This document shows, one piece after another, positions 29,716 to 39,226 of a DNA stretch of 64,000 nt. The number at the start of each line of letters is the position of its first letter. Within the stretch, counting starts at the first letter, position 1. The notes beneath the pieces were generated by a model. That model was given only the letters and a program-made list of their open reading frames with translations. It was not told the origin of the DNA and ran no database searches. Source of the stretch: an uncultured archaeon. GTDB taxonomy: Archaea > Thermoproteota > Nitrososphaeria > JACIWG01. A program made the translations under genes and the position numbers. The DNA lies in the NCBI GenBank assembly GCA_938034445.1, contig CALHLD010000024.1:62001-126000 (forward strand). The letters are read 5' to 3'.

Positions 29716-30217
29716 GATAGAAAGAGATAAAAGAATTACCACCCATGTTGGATTAGTTGCACGTGCATTTGGTGCAAGAGGAATATATATTATTAATGCA
29801 GAAAAGGAAATAAAGTCTAAAATTGATGAGGTAACAAGAGTTTGGGGGGGACCTTTTATATGTGAAATAATTGAAGATAATTGGAAAAAGTTTATTCTGG
29901 ATTGGAAAAGAGAGAAGGGCATAATAGTCCATTTGACGATGTATGGTATCCCCATAGAAGAGAAGATAGATGAAATAAGGTTAAGAAAAGGAAAAAAATT
30001 AGTTGTAGTAGGAGCGGAAAAAGTTCCAAGAGAACTTTATAGTTTAAGTGACTATAATATATCAATAACTACACAACCACATTCTGAAGTTGCAGCACTT
30101 GCGCTTTTCTTAGATAGATTCTATGAGGGAAAAGAGTTAAGTTTAAAATTTAGTAATGCAAAATTAAAAATAGTACCAATGGAAAGGGGGAAGAGGGTAA
30201 TTGAAAGTAGAATATGA
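29660..30217 (+). CDS. tRNA ribose 2'-O-methyltransferase Trm56 (aTrm56)
   Basis: [32 protein letters not shown]...[39 protein letters not shown]. Confidence 0.9.
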   Translation: [185 protein letters not shown]

Positions 30218-30716
30218 AGACTCATTTGTAAAAGCAGCTAGCTTGCTTGGTGGAGAAGAATATATTAGAGTAGCGAGAGCATTATTAAATAATGAAAATG
30301 CAACTGATGAAGAAATAGCAAGTGCTACAGGATTAAAGATAAATATTGTTAGACGGGTTTTATATGACCTTTTTGGACATTCGCTAATTTCTGGAGTTAG
30401 AGTAAGAGACCCTAAAAAAGGATGGTTTGTTTACAGGTGGCAAGCGCGTAGAGATCAAACAGAAAGTTTTATAGAGAGTCAAAAAAGAAAAATATTGGAA
30501 AAACTTAAGCAAAGACTTGAATATGAGGAAAGTAATGAATTTTATCATTGCGGGACACCTACATGCCAGAAAATGACTTTTATTGAAGCTATGGAGAATT
30601 TATTTAAATGCCCAGTTTGTGGGAAGACTTTAAATCTTATTAAAGATGAAGAATTTAAAGAGGCATTAAGATGGAAAATAAATCAGATAGAAGAGGAATT
30701 GGAGAAGAAACAATAA
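30201..30716 (+). CDS. tfe: Transcription factor E alpha subunit
   Basis: Winged helix plus YHCGTPTCQKMTFIEAMENLFKCPVCGKTL zinc ribbon. Confidence 0.92.
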   Translation: MKVEYEDSFVKAASLLGGEEYIRVARALLNNENATDEEIASATGLKINIVRRVLYDLFGHSLISGVRVRDPKKGWFVYRWQARRDQTESFIESQKRKILEKLKQRLEYEESNEFYHCGTPTCQKMTFIEAMENLFKCPVCGKTLNLIKDEEFKEALRWKINQIEEELEKKQ

Positions 30717-31258
30717 TTAACGATGATATAGCAAAGAAGCTAAAGGAGTTTGGATGTAATGAATATTTGATAAAACACAGCTTATTGGTTGCGAAGATTG
30801 CGTGTAAAATTGTAGAATATCTAAAAAAGAATGGTTATTCAGTAGATGAAAATGCAGTACTAAAAGGTGCTATACTTCATGATGTAGGAAGAACACTAGA
30901 ACATTCTGTAAGACATGGATACTTGGGTGGGGAAATTTTACGTAAAAGAGGATATGATGAAAAAATATGCCAAATCGTAGAAAAGCATGTTGGAGGGGGA
31001 ATTAGCAAGGAAGAGAGTGTTAAACTAGGATTGCCTGCAAAGGACTATTTGCCATTAACTTTAGAAGAAAAAATAGTATGTTTAGCAGACAAATATGTTG
31101 AAGATAACAATATAGGTCCCCTTGAGAAAACACTTAATAAACTTGAACAACAGCTGGGTAAAGAAAACATGGCAAATAAGAGAATATTGAGTATAAAAAT
31201 GGAAATTGAAAATTTGATGGAAAAAAAGATGGATGAAATAATAAATGAAGTAATTTGA
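30671..31258 (+). CDS. HD-domain hydrolase
   Basis: KHSLLVAKIACKI, GAILHDVGRTLEHSVRHGYLGGEIL. Confidence 0.85.
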   Translation: MENKSDRRGIGEETIINDDIAKKLKEFGCNEYLIKHSLLVAKIACKIVEYLKKNGYSVDENAVLKGAILHDVGRTLEHSVRHGYLGGEILRKRGYDEKICQIVEKHVGGGISKEESVKLGLPAKDYLPLTLEEKIVCLADKYVEDNNIGPLEKTLNKLEQQLGKENMANKRILSIKMEIENLMEKKMDEIINEVI

Positions 31259-31264
31259 TAATTG

Positions 31265-31756
31265 TTATTCGGCTATATCCTTAGATAACTTTTCTAAATT
31301 TTCCTTTATTTTAATTAATTCTTCTTTTACAGAGCGCAATTTTTCCTTTAAAGAAAAGACCTCTTTTTCTATTTCTTCTCTTCTTCTTTTTTCTTCCTCA
31401 TACCTTCTGTCGTATAATAAATCTAATTTTACACCTTCTTTAGCAAATTTTTCATACGTTTCTTTAATAAGTTGACCTGCTTTAGTTTTGCCAGTTAAAT
31501 GATTTCTTATAGTAGCTTCGGTTCGACCTAATTCTTCAGCAATCTTTGAAATTGTTAAATCAGCTTTCTGTCTAGCAAATGCTGCGGCTGCAACTGCAAG
31601 TGAATCAATCCAAGTTAATCTTTCTTCAGGATTTTTTAATGCTCCTTCTAATAGATCTCGTCTTGATAACGCGCCTATTAATAAACAATATTCAAGTTTA
31701 TGAATCTCATCTCTACCAATAGGATTTAATGATATTTCAATTTCATTCATTAACAT
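31265..31756 (-). CDS. HTH regulator with C-terminal coiled coil, paired with a KaiC-like ATPase
   Basis: [39 protein letters not shown]; long [13 protein letters not shown]... coil. Confidence 0.7.
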   Translation of the reverse strand: MLMNEIEISLNPIGRDEIHKLEYCLLIGALSRRDLLEGALKNPEERLTWIDSLAVAAAAFARQKADLTISKIAEELGRTEATIRNHLTGKTKAGQLIKETYEKFAKEGVKLDLLYDRRYEEEKRRREEIEKEVFSLKEKLRSVKEELIKIKENLEKLSKDIAE

Positions 31757-32519
31757 TACCTCTTATTTCTGATGTATAAGCTTGTTGCCTATAAACTTTT
31801 AAAGTTTGCTTAGGATAAATTTGAATACCTTTATTAGTTATTTCAAAAGGATGGCGATACATTGAATGAGCAGTGCCTCTCATTTTCCAAACAATTATGC
31901 TCCTATATAATTTACCATCAAGTTCATCTAAATCTAATCTAATTATACCGTCAACCGCATGTTCTACACCAGGTCCTCCAAAACCTCTTTCAGTAATACT
32001 TACTTGTGATACGAGTAAAGATGTGCATCCAACACCGGATAAAAGTTTCTTTAATTGTAAAACAACAGTCCTTGCTATCACTGGTTTTGTTATGTATAGG
32101 GTGGTTACAGAATCAACCACAACCCTGTTTGCATTCAAGTCTTTTATGGCCGTTCTTAATACGTCTAATAAAGTTTGTATATCGTCAACCGATTTAACAA
32201 CATACTTTTCCCTTTTAGCAGCTTCACCAATTCCCCCTGTAAAAGCATCTATAATCGCAAATTTTCCTTGTTCCTCAAATTTTTTTGGATCCCATCCAAG
32301 TTGTGACATATTTATTCTTACTTGTACAGGATGCTCTTCCAATGCAACATAAATACCAGGTTCACCTCTAATAAGACCATTATAAACGTATTGCATTGCA
32401 AAGATACTTTTTCCAGTTCCTGGACCACCGGCAATCAGTACTATATTCCTTTTAGGTATACCACCATTTACCAATTCATCAAATCCAGGAATACCAGTAT
32501 AAATTCTTTCTATTTCCAT
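31743..32519 (-). CDS. Single-domain KaiC/RadA-like ATPase
   Basis: [52 protein letters not shown]. Confidence 0.9.
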   Translation of the reverse strand: MEIERIYTGIPGFDELVNGGIPKRNIVLIAGGPGTGKSIFAMQYVYNGLIRGEPGIYVALEEHPVQVRINMSQLGWDPKKFEEQGKFAIIDAFTGGIGEAAKREKYVVKSVDDIQTLLDVLRTAIKDLNANRVVVDSVTTLYITKPVIARTVVLQLKKLLSGVGCTSLLVSQVSITERGFGGPGVEHAVDGIIRLDLDELDGKLYRSIIVWKMRGTAHSMYRHPFEITNKGIQIYPKQTLKVYRQQAYTSEIRGNVNE

Positions 32520-32534
32520 TTACTTTCACCTTTA

Positions 32535-32609
32535 TAGCGAGGGGTGGATTTGAACCACCGGTCTGCGGGTTATGAGCCCGCCGGGATAACCTAGCTTCCC
32601 CACCTCGCT
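32535..32609 (-). tRNA. Initiator tRNA-Met(CAT)
   Basis: AGCGAGG/CCTCGCT acceptor (A1-U72), anticodon stem GCGGG-CTCATAA-CCCGC with three G-C pairs, GGTGGTTCAAATCCACC T arm. Confidence 0.95.
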
Positions 32610-32655
32610 ATAGTTTTGGCAGAAAATGGAAGAATTTAAATTTTTTGTTTTATTT

Positions 32656-33996
32656 TCAGGAAAATTGTCTAAAGAAAATTGATTCATCAAAAGGGACATT
32701 GATTTTAAGATCAATGCCATAATATTGTAATGGTTTAGTTAAATGGCGGTGTGCTGATGGGGGAGGCATGTATAGTCCAGGGGCAATAGTTCTTGGTTTT
32801 ATTCTTTTTTCTTTTGAAAGATTTGGAAATCTTGATTTACATTTTTCACATTTAAATCCTTTATTTTGTCCTAAGGATTTAGTTCTACTTTTACATCTGG
32901 GACAAATTGGATTTTCATAAACATATTCTTCGGCAAGCTTTAAAATATTTATATATTCAATATTAAGTACCTTTAAAGGATATTTTTTGTTAGGAGGACG
33001 TACACCACCTCCTACTTCTATATAATCACCTACTCTTAGCTTGCTTACAATGTTTCTAAAAGTTTTTGTGGGCTCGTAGGCGGCACAGTTTATTTCTGAG
33101 GAATCATCTTTTAATATAAAGAAAACATGTCCACCTCTTGTTATGATTGGATTAGTTTTTACATAACCTCTAATTTTTACTGAATAGTAGGGTTTTACTT
33201 CATTTATCTTAAAATAAAAGTTTAGATGCGCATTAGTTCCTTGATTTGTTTTAAAAATTAGGAAATGTGATACATCTTCTTCTATTTTTATCATATCAAA
33301 GGCTTCGATTAGTTTATTTGGAGATAGACCTCTTATGCCAAATAAGACAGGGTCATTGCTATGTGGAGTTATCAATATACGTCTACTGAAAGGATCATAA
33401 TTATTAAATGTATATGGAAAAGTTTTTTCTGACATTCTAATTACAGATTCTTTGTCAACCTTCCTTGGAAGACCAAAATTTTTTGGAAGACGATAACATA
33501 TCAGTTCATATGTATGTTCGATTAGGGGGTTCGCCAATGCTGCTAAGGCTCCAATGAGGCCTATTTCACCACCATAAGTCGTATATAACATATTATGCTT
33601 TTTGATAAGAGACTTAGCTTGTTTTATACTTAAAACTTTATACAAAGCTTCTTCTGAAAAATGTATCAAATCATCTGTAATATGTTCTTTTTCGCATAAG
33701 ATTAAAGCGGGCGTTGATTTTTTAGTAGCGCTTGTATAGCTTTCATAAACAATTTTATTTGCTATACTAAATATTTTATCTTTATTTTCGTATTCAATTA
33801 TAATTGAAACAGCGCCATTTCCTCTTGTTTTCCAAGGAATATTTGGATTTAAACGAACCAGATGGGGGTAATCTATGAAAGACACACCAATTGCAATTAA
33901 TTCTTTAACTATAATTGATAAAGTGTATGTTGTACAACCATAATTCTCTGTATCTACATCGTCTAAACTTAAATGCAAGATTTTTTTGTGTAACAT
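32656..33996 (-). CDS. tiaS: tRNA(Ile2) 2-agmatinylcytidine synthetase TiaS
   Basis: LSLDDVDTENYGCTTYTLSIIVKEL, LVRLNPNIPWKTRGNGAVSI, C-terminal zinc ribbon and GxxxPPSAHRHLTKPL. Confidence 0.95.
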   Translation of the reverse strand: MLHKKILHLSLDDVDTENYGCTTYTLSIIVKELIAIGVSFIDYPHLVRLNPNIPWKTRGNGAVSIIIEYENKDKIFSIANKIVYESYTSATKKSTPALILCEKEHITDDLIHFSEEALYKVLSIKQAKSLIKKHNMLYTTYGGEIGLIGALAALANPLIEHTYELICYRLPKNFGLPRKVDKESVIRMSEKTFPYTFNNYDPFSRRILITPHSNDPVLFGIRGLSPNKLIEAFDMIKIEEDVSHFLIFKTNQGTNAHLNFYFKINEVKPYYSVKIRGYVKTNPIITRGGHVFFILKDDSSEINCAAYEPTKTFRNIVSKLRVGDYIEVGGGVRPPNKKYPLKVLNIEYINILKLAEEYVYENPICPRCKSRTKSLGQNKGFKCEKCKSRFPNLSKEKRIKPRTIAPGLYMPPPSAHRHLTKPLQYYGIDLKINVPFDESIFFRQFS

Positions 33997-34100
33997 TACT
34001 GGATAAACCTATAACTCCACTTTATAAAATAATAAAAAATTTTGGGAACATATACTATTCAGTAATAGTTTAATATTGGTTGGCAGTTTTTAGTTGCATA

Positions 34101-34334
34101 TTATTCTTCGACTACAATCATTGTTAGTGTAGAACGAACCTTATCCAATCGTCTTATTTTCCACGTTATTGTATCTTTTACCTTATCCATGCTATCTGCT
34201 TGTATTTTTGCAATAATGTCATAAACACCGTAGACGACATATACTTCTTTAACTTCTTCGATTTTTTTCAATTCCTTAACTAATTCTTCTTCTGTCCCCA
34301 AGTCCGCATTTATTAAAACAAATGCTAATGGCAT
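34101..34334 (-). CDS. Stand-alone Lrp/AsnC ligand-binding (RAM) domain protein
   Basis: LAFVLINADLGTEEELVKELKKIEEVKEVYVVYGVYDIIAKIQADSMDKV. Confidence 0.88.
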   Translation of the reverse strand: MPLAFVLINADLGTEEELVKELKKIEEVKEVYVVYGVYDIIAKIQADSMDKVKDTITWKIRRLDKVRSTLTMIVVEE

Positions 34335-34448
34335 ATCTTACCCGTGTTTAATAAAGAAACGGATAATATTAAACTTTTCTCCTTATGTTCTCTTTTATAT
34401 AAATATAAAATCCTTATAAATGCCACAATGAACATCATAACATAAATA

Positions 34449-34973
34449 ATGAAAATATATGTAATTAATCTTAAGGAATGCGATCCTAAAAAATGTACTG
34501 CAAGAAAATTAAAAAGATTTGGTTTAGTGGAATTTATTGATAGAAAAAGTAGAATTGCCAGAGGTGCAATTCTATTGAACCCCTTTTCTGAGAAAGTCTT
34601 ATCAAAAGAAGATAAGTATATTGTAGAAAAAAAGGGAATTATTGCATTGGATGGAAGCTGGAATAAAATTAGAGAAAAAGAGTTTGAAAAATATAAAAAA
34701 TTATATGCTTTTCGTGCTTTGCCTTACCTCATTGCAGGGAATCCTACGCATTATGGAATACCAACAATGTTAAGTACAGTGGAGGCATTAGCCTTTGGAT
34801 TATATATTATTGGATTTAAGGAGAAAGCATTTGACTTATTGAAAATATTTTCTTGGGGAACAAAGGCGTTTGAGCTCAACAGTGGGTTATTAGAAATGTA
34901 TTATAGTGCAAATACTTCAGAAGAGATCATCTGCTTGCAGAATAAAATTTTAAAAAAGATTAAATCTAAGTAA
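34449..34973 (+). CDS. tsr3: Tsr3-like rRNA aminocarboxypropyltransferase
   Basis: CDPKKCTARKLKRFGLVEF, ALDGSWNKI, RALPYLIAGNPTHYGIPTMLSTVEALA. Confidence 0.93.
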   Translation: MKIYVINLKECDPKKCTARKLKRFGLVEFIDRKSRIARGAILLNPFSEKVLSKEDKYIVEKKGIIALDGSWNKIREKEFEKYKKLYAFRALPYLIAGNPTHYGIPTMLSTVEALAFGLYIIGFKEKAFDLLKIFSWGTKAFELNSGLLEMYYSANTSEEIICLQNKILKKIKSK

Positions 34974-34989
34974 TTTAAAACAGAATATT

Positions 34990-35285
34990 GGGGGCATACG
35001 CTGGTGGACAGTTACGGAAGAAAATTCTGTGGAAACTCCTTCCTCCATGTGAGAGCGTGGCGCCGAGAGGCGCAACGGGAAACCGTTGGCAACGGAACAG
35101 AAACGCAACCAATCCTAGGTAGATGTCAATGATAAAAAATTGAGAATACCTAGGAATTGGGTGAAACGGCCGTCCCACGCGGAGCAAGACCAAACAGGGC
35201 GATGTGATCTCACTCGAAGCCCGGGTAGGTCGCATAGTCGAATGCTGTCAAAACAGAAGAAGGGTTACGGCCAGTGTATGCCCCT
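34990..35285 (+). ncRNA. rnpB: RNase P RNA
   Basis: P1 helix GGGGGCATACGCTGG/CCAGTGTATGCCCC; conserved GGAAACTCC, GGGTGAAACGGCCGTCCC, ACTCGAAGCCCGGGTAGG, ACAGAAGAAGGGTTACGGCC segments; T-rich 3' flank. Ends approximate. Confidence 0.93.
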
Positions 35286-35694
35286 ATTTTTTTAAAGATT
35301 CAACGTACCTTCTGTATTCTTCTGCAGAAAGAAGATTTTTAATTTCAGAGCTTAGATTTGTTGGTTTTATTTTAAATAACCAACCTTCATCATAAGGAGA
35401 TTCGTTAATTTTTTCAGGATTTGTTTCAAGAGTTTTATTTACCTCAATTATAATTCCACTTAGAGGGCAGTATATTTCAGAAACCGATTTTATTGATTCT
35501 ACAGTTGCAACAGCTTGGAATTGATTAACTTGCAACTTTACTTCAGGCAAAGAAACATAAACAATATCATGTAACGATTTTACAGCATAATCTGTTATAC
35601 CAACTATAGCCACTCCTTCTTTCAGATATGTCCATTCATGTTGTTTTGTATATTTTAAATGTTCTGGGAAACTATATTTAGACATGTTCATCAA
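35284..35694 (-). CDS. gcvH: Glycine cleavage system H-like lipoyl-carrier protein
   Basis: FPEHLKYTKQHEWTYLKEGVAIVGITDYAVKSLHDIVYVSLPEV...ATVESIKSVSEIYCPLSG with lipoyl-lysine context ESIKSVS. Confidence 0.93.
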   Translation of the reverse strand: MMNMSKYSFPEHLKYTKQHEWTYLKEGVAIVGITDYAVKSLHDIVYVSLPEVKLQVNQFQAVATVESIKSVSEIYCPLSGIIIEVNKTLETNPEKINESPYDEGWLFKIKPTNLSSEIKNLLSAEEYRRYVESLKK

Positions 35695-35727
35695 CAGAGG
35701 TAGTTTAAAAATTAGAAAATAAACTTT

Positions 35728-35889
35728 TCAAATTCTATTTTCAACAATTATAATGCTTTGGTCCTTAGAAAATTTTGAACCACAAGATGGGCATTGAAAA
35801 TTATAAAGTTTAAGAACATAGTATATTGGTTTTATATTTTCATCTGAATAAATTTTATATTTGCATACTTTACATACGAATTCTATCAA
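35728..35889 (-). CDS. Small (53 aa) zinc-ribbon protein, TTG start (not in track)
   Basis: Translation (L/M)IEFVCKVCKYKIYSDENIKPIYYVLKLYNFQCPSCGSKFSKDQSIIIVENRI*; two CxxC knuckles. Confidence 0.6.
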   Translation of the reverse strand: MIEFVCKVCKYKIYSDENIKPIYYVLKLYNFQCPSCGSKFSKDQSIIIVENRI

Positions 35890-35948
35890 TTGAGCTCAGT
35901 AGAAATATAGTAAAAGCCTAAATAAATATTTAGATAAGGGGTATCAAT

Positions 35949-38036
35949 TTGAGTGAAAAACCGGACTTTAAAAATTATACATTGGTAATCTGCGAAAAAT
36001 CAGATGCAGCAAAAAGAATAGCGGAAGCACTGGGAGATAATGTTAAGACAATAGAAAAAAAAGGAATAAAAATCTATTTTATAACAAATGCCAATAAAAA
36101 ATATGTTATCTGTTCTGCCCTTGGGCATTTATATGGCTTAGGAAACTATCGTAAAGATAGAAAAGTTTATCCAGTATTCGATCTTATGTGGCTGCCATTA
36201 AATCACATTGATAAAAACAAGAGTAATGTGCACGATAGAATAAAAATTATAGAAGAACTGGCAAAAAACGCAAATGAATTTGTTAATGCATGCGATTATG
36301 ATGTTGAAGGAAGTACAATAGGTTTTAATATACTAAGATATGCATGTAAGGTTAATTATTCTAATACATTAAGAGCAAAATTTTCGACATTAACAAAGGA
36401 TGAGCTTAAATATGCATTCAAAAATTTGGGGAATCAAATTGATAAAGGATTAGTGAAGGCAGGAATTACAAGGCATGTTGTTGACTATTTGTGGGGCATT
36501 AATTTATCTAGGATTTTGATGTCTTCTTTGCAGCACATACCATATGGTGGAGGGGTATTAAGTACAGGACGAGTACAGGGACCAACTTTAAAGTTTATTG
36601 TTGACCGTGAAATCGAAATAAGATCTTTTGTTACTAAACCTTATTGGGTAGCAAATGCATTAGTTGAATACGATGAGACTGAAATTTATGCTTCTTATTT
36701 TAAAGATAAAATAATGAAGAAACGGGAGGCATTGAAAATTAAAGAAGAAAATGAAAGAGAAACAGGGATAGTAAAGGAAATTAGAAGGATAAAAGTTGAG
36801 TTAAAACCACCTACACCATTTAATACAGGAGACTTGCAAAAAGAAGCTTATAGAATATTTAAATTTTCACCTAGTTTAACGTTAAATATTGCAGAACAAC
36901 TTTACCTACAAGCGCTTATTTCCTATCCAAGAACAAATAGCCAAAAGTTACCCAAAACTATCGATTACTATAAAATAATGAGGAGGCTAAGCGAAATAAA
37001 TGAATATAAAGAAGAAACTGAAATATTATTATCTAAAAAACTAGTACCTCATGAAGGAGAAAAGGATGATCCAGCACATCCTTGTATTTACCCAACCGGA
37101 GAGATAGAAGGTATAGAGAAATTAAATGAAAGACAAAAGAAACTTTTTGACTTGATTGTAAGAAGATTCCTCGCAATCTTTGCTGAAAATGCAATAATGG
37201 AAAGAGATCAGATCTTGATTGATGTAAAAGGAAAACATTATTGGAAAATAAATGGAAGACGATACATTCACTTAGGTTGGATAAACTTTTATAAAAAGTA
37301 TTTTGAAGCAGAGGAAGTTGAAATACCTTTATTCAAAGAAGGGGATAAAGTTTTATTGAAAACGATAAATGTGGAAGAAAAATTTGAAAAACGACCACCA
37401 AGGTTCAATAAAGGAAGCCTTTTAGAGAAAATGGAAGAAGAAAATCTAGGAACAAAGGCTACAAGAGCAGAAATTATAGACACCTTATACAAAAGAAAAT
37501 ATGTGGTCGGTGAAAGCATTATGCCAACAGAACTGGGATTCCAAGTAATAGAAACTCTTTCAAAGTATTCTGGAAGGATTATATCAGTGGATTTGACTAG
37601 AGAAATGGAAAAAAGTTTAGAAAAAATTGAATTAGAACAGGAAGAACCAGAAGATGTTCTAGAAAAAACATTTTACTTTGCCTGGCAAGCAATAAATGAT
37701 TTATCAGATAATTTAGAAAAAATTGGTTTTGAATTAAAAAATGCAATGCGAATAACGACATTAGAAAATAAAACTTTGGGACTTTGCCCAATGTGCAAAG
37801 AAGGACTTTTAGTAATTATTAATAATAAGAAAACGAAAAAAAGATTTGTTGGCTGTACAAATTATAAGAAAGGATGTAGTTTTGTTGCACCTTTACCTCA
37901 AAAGGGGATCATACAAAATACTGGAAGAACATGCTCTACCTGTGGGTGGCCAATTGTACAAGTACGTAACGGTAAAAGTTTATGGAATCTTTGTATAAAT
38001 TTTAAGTGCCCTACAAAGGTGAAAAATAAAAAATGA
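35949..38036 (+). CDS. topA: DNA topoisomerase type IA with C-terminal zinc fingers
   Basis: LVICEKSDAAKRIAEALG, CSALGHLYGL, YLQALISYPRTNSQKLP, C-terminal CPMC...C...C and CSTCGWP. Confidence 0.95.
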   Translation: MSEKPDFKNYTLVICEKSDAAKRIAEALGDNVKTIEKKGIKIYFITNANKKYVICSALGHLYGLGNYRKDRKVYPVFDLMWLPLNHIDKNKSNVHDRIKIIEELAKNANEFVNACDYDVEGSTIGFNILRYACKVNYSNTLRAKFSTLTKDELKYAFKNLGNQIDKGLVKAGITRHVVDYLWGINLSRILMSSLQHIPYGGGVLSTGRVQGPTLKFIVDREIEIRSFVTKPYWVANALVEYDETEIYASYFKDKIMKKREALKIKEENERETGIVKEIRRIKVELKPPTPFNTGDLQKEAYRIFKFSPSLTLNIAEQLYLQALISYPRTNSQKLPKTIDYYKIMRRLSEINEYKEETEILLSKKLVPHEGEKDDPAHPCIYPTGEIEGIEKLNERQKKLFDLIVRRFLAIFAENAIMERDQILIDVKGKHYWKINGRRYIHLGWINFYKKYFEAEEVEIPLFKEGDKVLLKTINVEEKFEKRPPRFNKGSLLEKMEEENLGTKATRAEIIDTLYKRKYVVGESIMPTELGFQVIETLSKYSGRIISVDLTREMEKSLEKIELEQEEPEDVLEKTFYFAWQAINDLSDNLEKIGFELKNAMRITTLENKTLGLCPMCKEGLLVIINNKKTKKRFVGCTNYKKGCSFVAPLPQKGIIQNTGRTCSTCGWPIVQVRNGKSLWNLCINFKCPTKVKNKK

Positions 38037-38275
38037 AAGAAAAGGTTTGTGAGATTTGTAAGAGAGTGGGAAAGGGGATATTTTGTGAATATCATGCTAA
38101 AGCATATTACAATATAATTGAACAATACAAATATTGGAAAGAAGCATATGAAGAGCTAACCTGGGAAGAGTATTTAACAAAGCTAATAGAAAATCCTGAA
38201 AATGGGAAATGGGTAAAAGAGGTAGCCAAATATTTAATAAGCAAAAAAATGGGAAGAGTGGTATATGATGATTAA
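38033..38275 (+). CDS. Conserved small Cys/His protein downstream of topoisomerase
   Basis: VCEICKRVGKGIFCEYHAKAYYNIIEQYKYWKEAYEELTWEEYLTKL; overlaps topA stop by 4 nt. Confidence 0.7.
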   Translation: MKEKVCEICKRVGKGIFCEYHAKAYYNIIEQYKYWKEAYEELTWEEYLTKLIENPENGKWVKEVAKYLISKKMGRVVYDD

Positions 38276-38672
38276 GGAAAAAATAAAAATTTTGCAAAAG
38301 AAGATTTTAAATTTGAAAGCCAGTATATGGAAATCTTTGAGACTAAACATAATTAGAGACAATGTTTTGCTTTTAATAATTTTTGCCTACTTTGCTTTTT
38401 ACAGTTCAGGAATAATAAATACAATATTAGAAGCTGGAAGATTACCTTCAACAGCTCTTTTTACACCTTATAAAAATTTTCAAACATGGATCGAATTTAT
38501 TGTAGCAGTTTTTAACTTTACTGGAGGAAGCATTGGCGTTTACTTAATTTGGAGGGGGGCGAACAGTGTTTCTTCTAAAGATGCACGTATTAATTTTATT
38601 ATAGGAATGTTGCTTTTAATAATTTCAACAATAATAGGGGTAATTATCATGTACACTAAATACATGATATAA
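38265..38672 (+). CDS. Small membrane protein, unknown function
   Basis: Three hydrophobic segments (LLLIIFAYFAFYSSG, WIEFIVAVFNFTGGSIGVYLIW, FIIGMLLLIISTIIGVIIMY). Confidence 0.6.
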   Translation: MMIKEKIKILQKKILNLKASIWKSLRLNIIRDNVLLLIIFAYFAFYSSGIINTILEAGRLPSTALFTPYKNFQTWIEFIVAVFNFTGGSIGVYLIWRGANSVSSKDARINFIIGMLLLIISTIIGVIIMYTKYMI

Positions 38673-38742
38673 TTATACAAATATTAAAATTATGAAAATT
38701 ATGATAAATTATTGGAAAATCGAGTACTTTACACATTAATAA

Positions 38743-39210
38743 CTACTTGTAAAACTTATGATAAAAAATTTTATTAAAGATAGGGTATGATATAATAGAT
38801 TTTTTAGAATTAAAATTTATAAACACTAAAATATGAGCTTGTCCTTTTAATTTCGCTAAAAAGTATAGAAAAGCTCTTTCTACTTTATCGTCATTAGGAT
38901 ATATATTAATAATTTGGGGAAAGGCATCAATAATGACTAAAGATTTAAGGGAAAAACTAAATAAAATTGAGAAAAAATCAGATACTTTAAGCTCAAATGG
39001 GGAAATTCTAATTACATTTTTTGAAAAATTTTTTAATTTCCATAGGTTTTGAAAAACGCTTGCAAAAATTATTCTTTCTGAATAAAGATTTGGGCAAGAA
39101 AATATTTTATTCAAAATTGCATCTTTTTCACTATTATTTTTATATTTATAGAAGATTGTAAAAAAGTGGTGGTTTGAAAAAACATTAATAAGGTGATTTA
39201 CTGTAGACAT
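38743..39210 (-). CDS. RadA/RadB-like protein lacking a canonical Walker A motif
   Basis: Walker B-like SLVIIDAFPQIIN followed by ERAFLYFLAKLKGQAHILVFINFN, in the order of RadA/RadB cores; no GxxxxGK[ST]. Confidence 0.45.
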   Translation of the reverse strand: MSTVNHLINVFSNHHFFTIFYKYKNNSEKDAILNKIFSCPNLYSERIIFASVFQNLWKLKNFSKNVIRISPFELKVSDFFSILFSFSLKSLVIIDAFPQIINIYPNDDKVERAFLYFLAKLKGQAHILVFINFNSKKSIISYPIFNKIFYHKFYK

Positions 39211-39226
39211 TTGTACAGTAGAGCAT

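Noticed and set aside
34975-35395. ORFs 34975-35235 (-) and 35204-35395 (+)
   Set aside because: They lie over RNase P RNA and gcvH; spurious.
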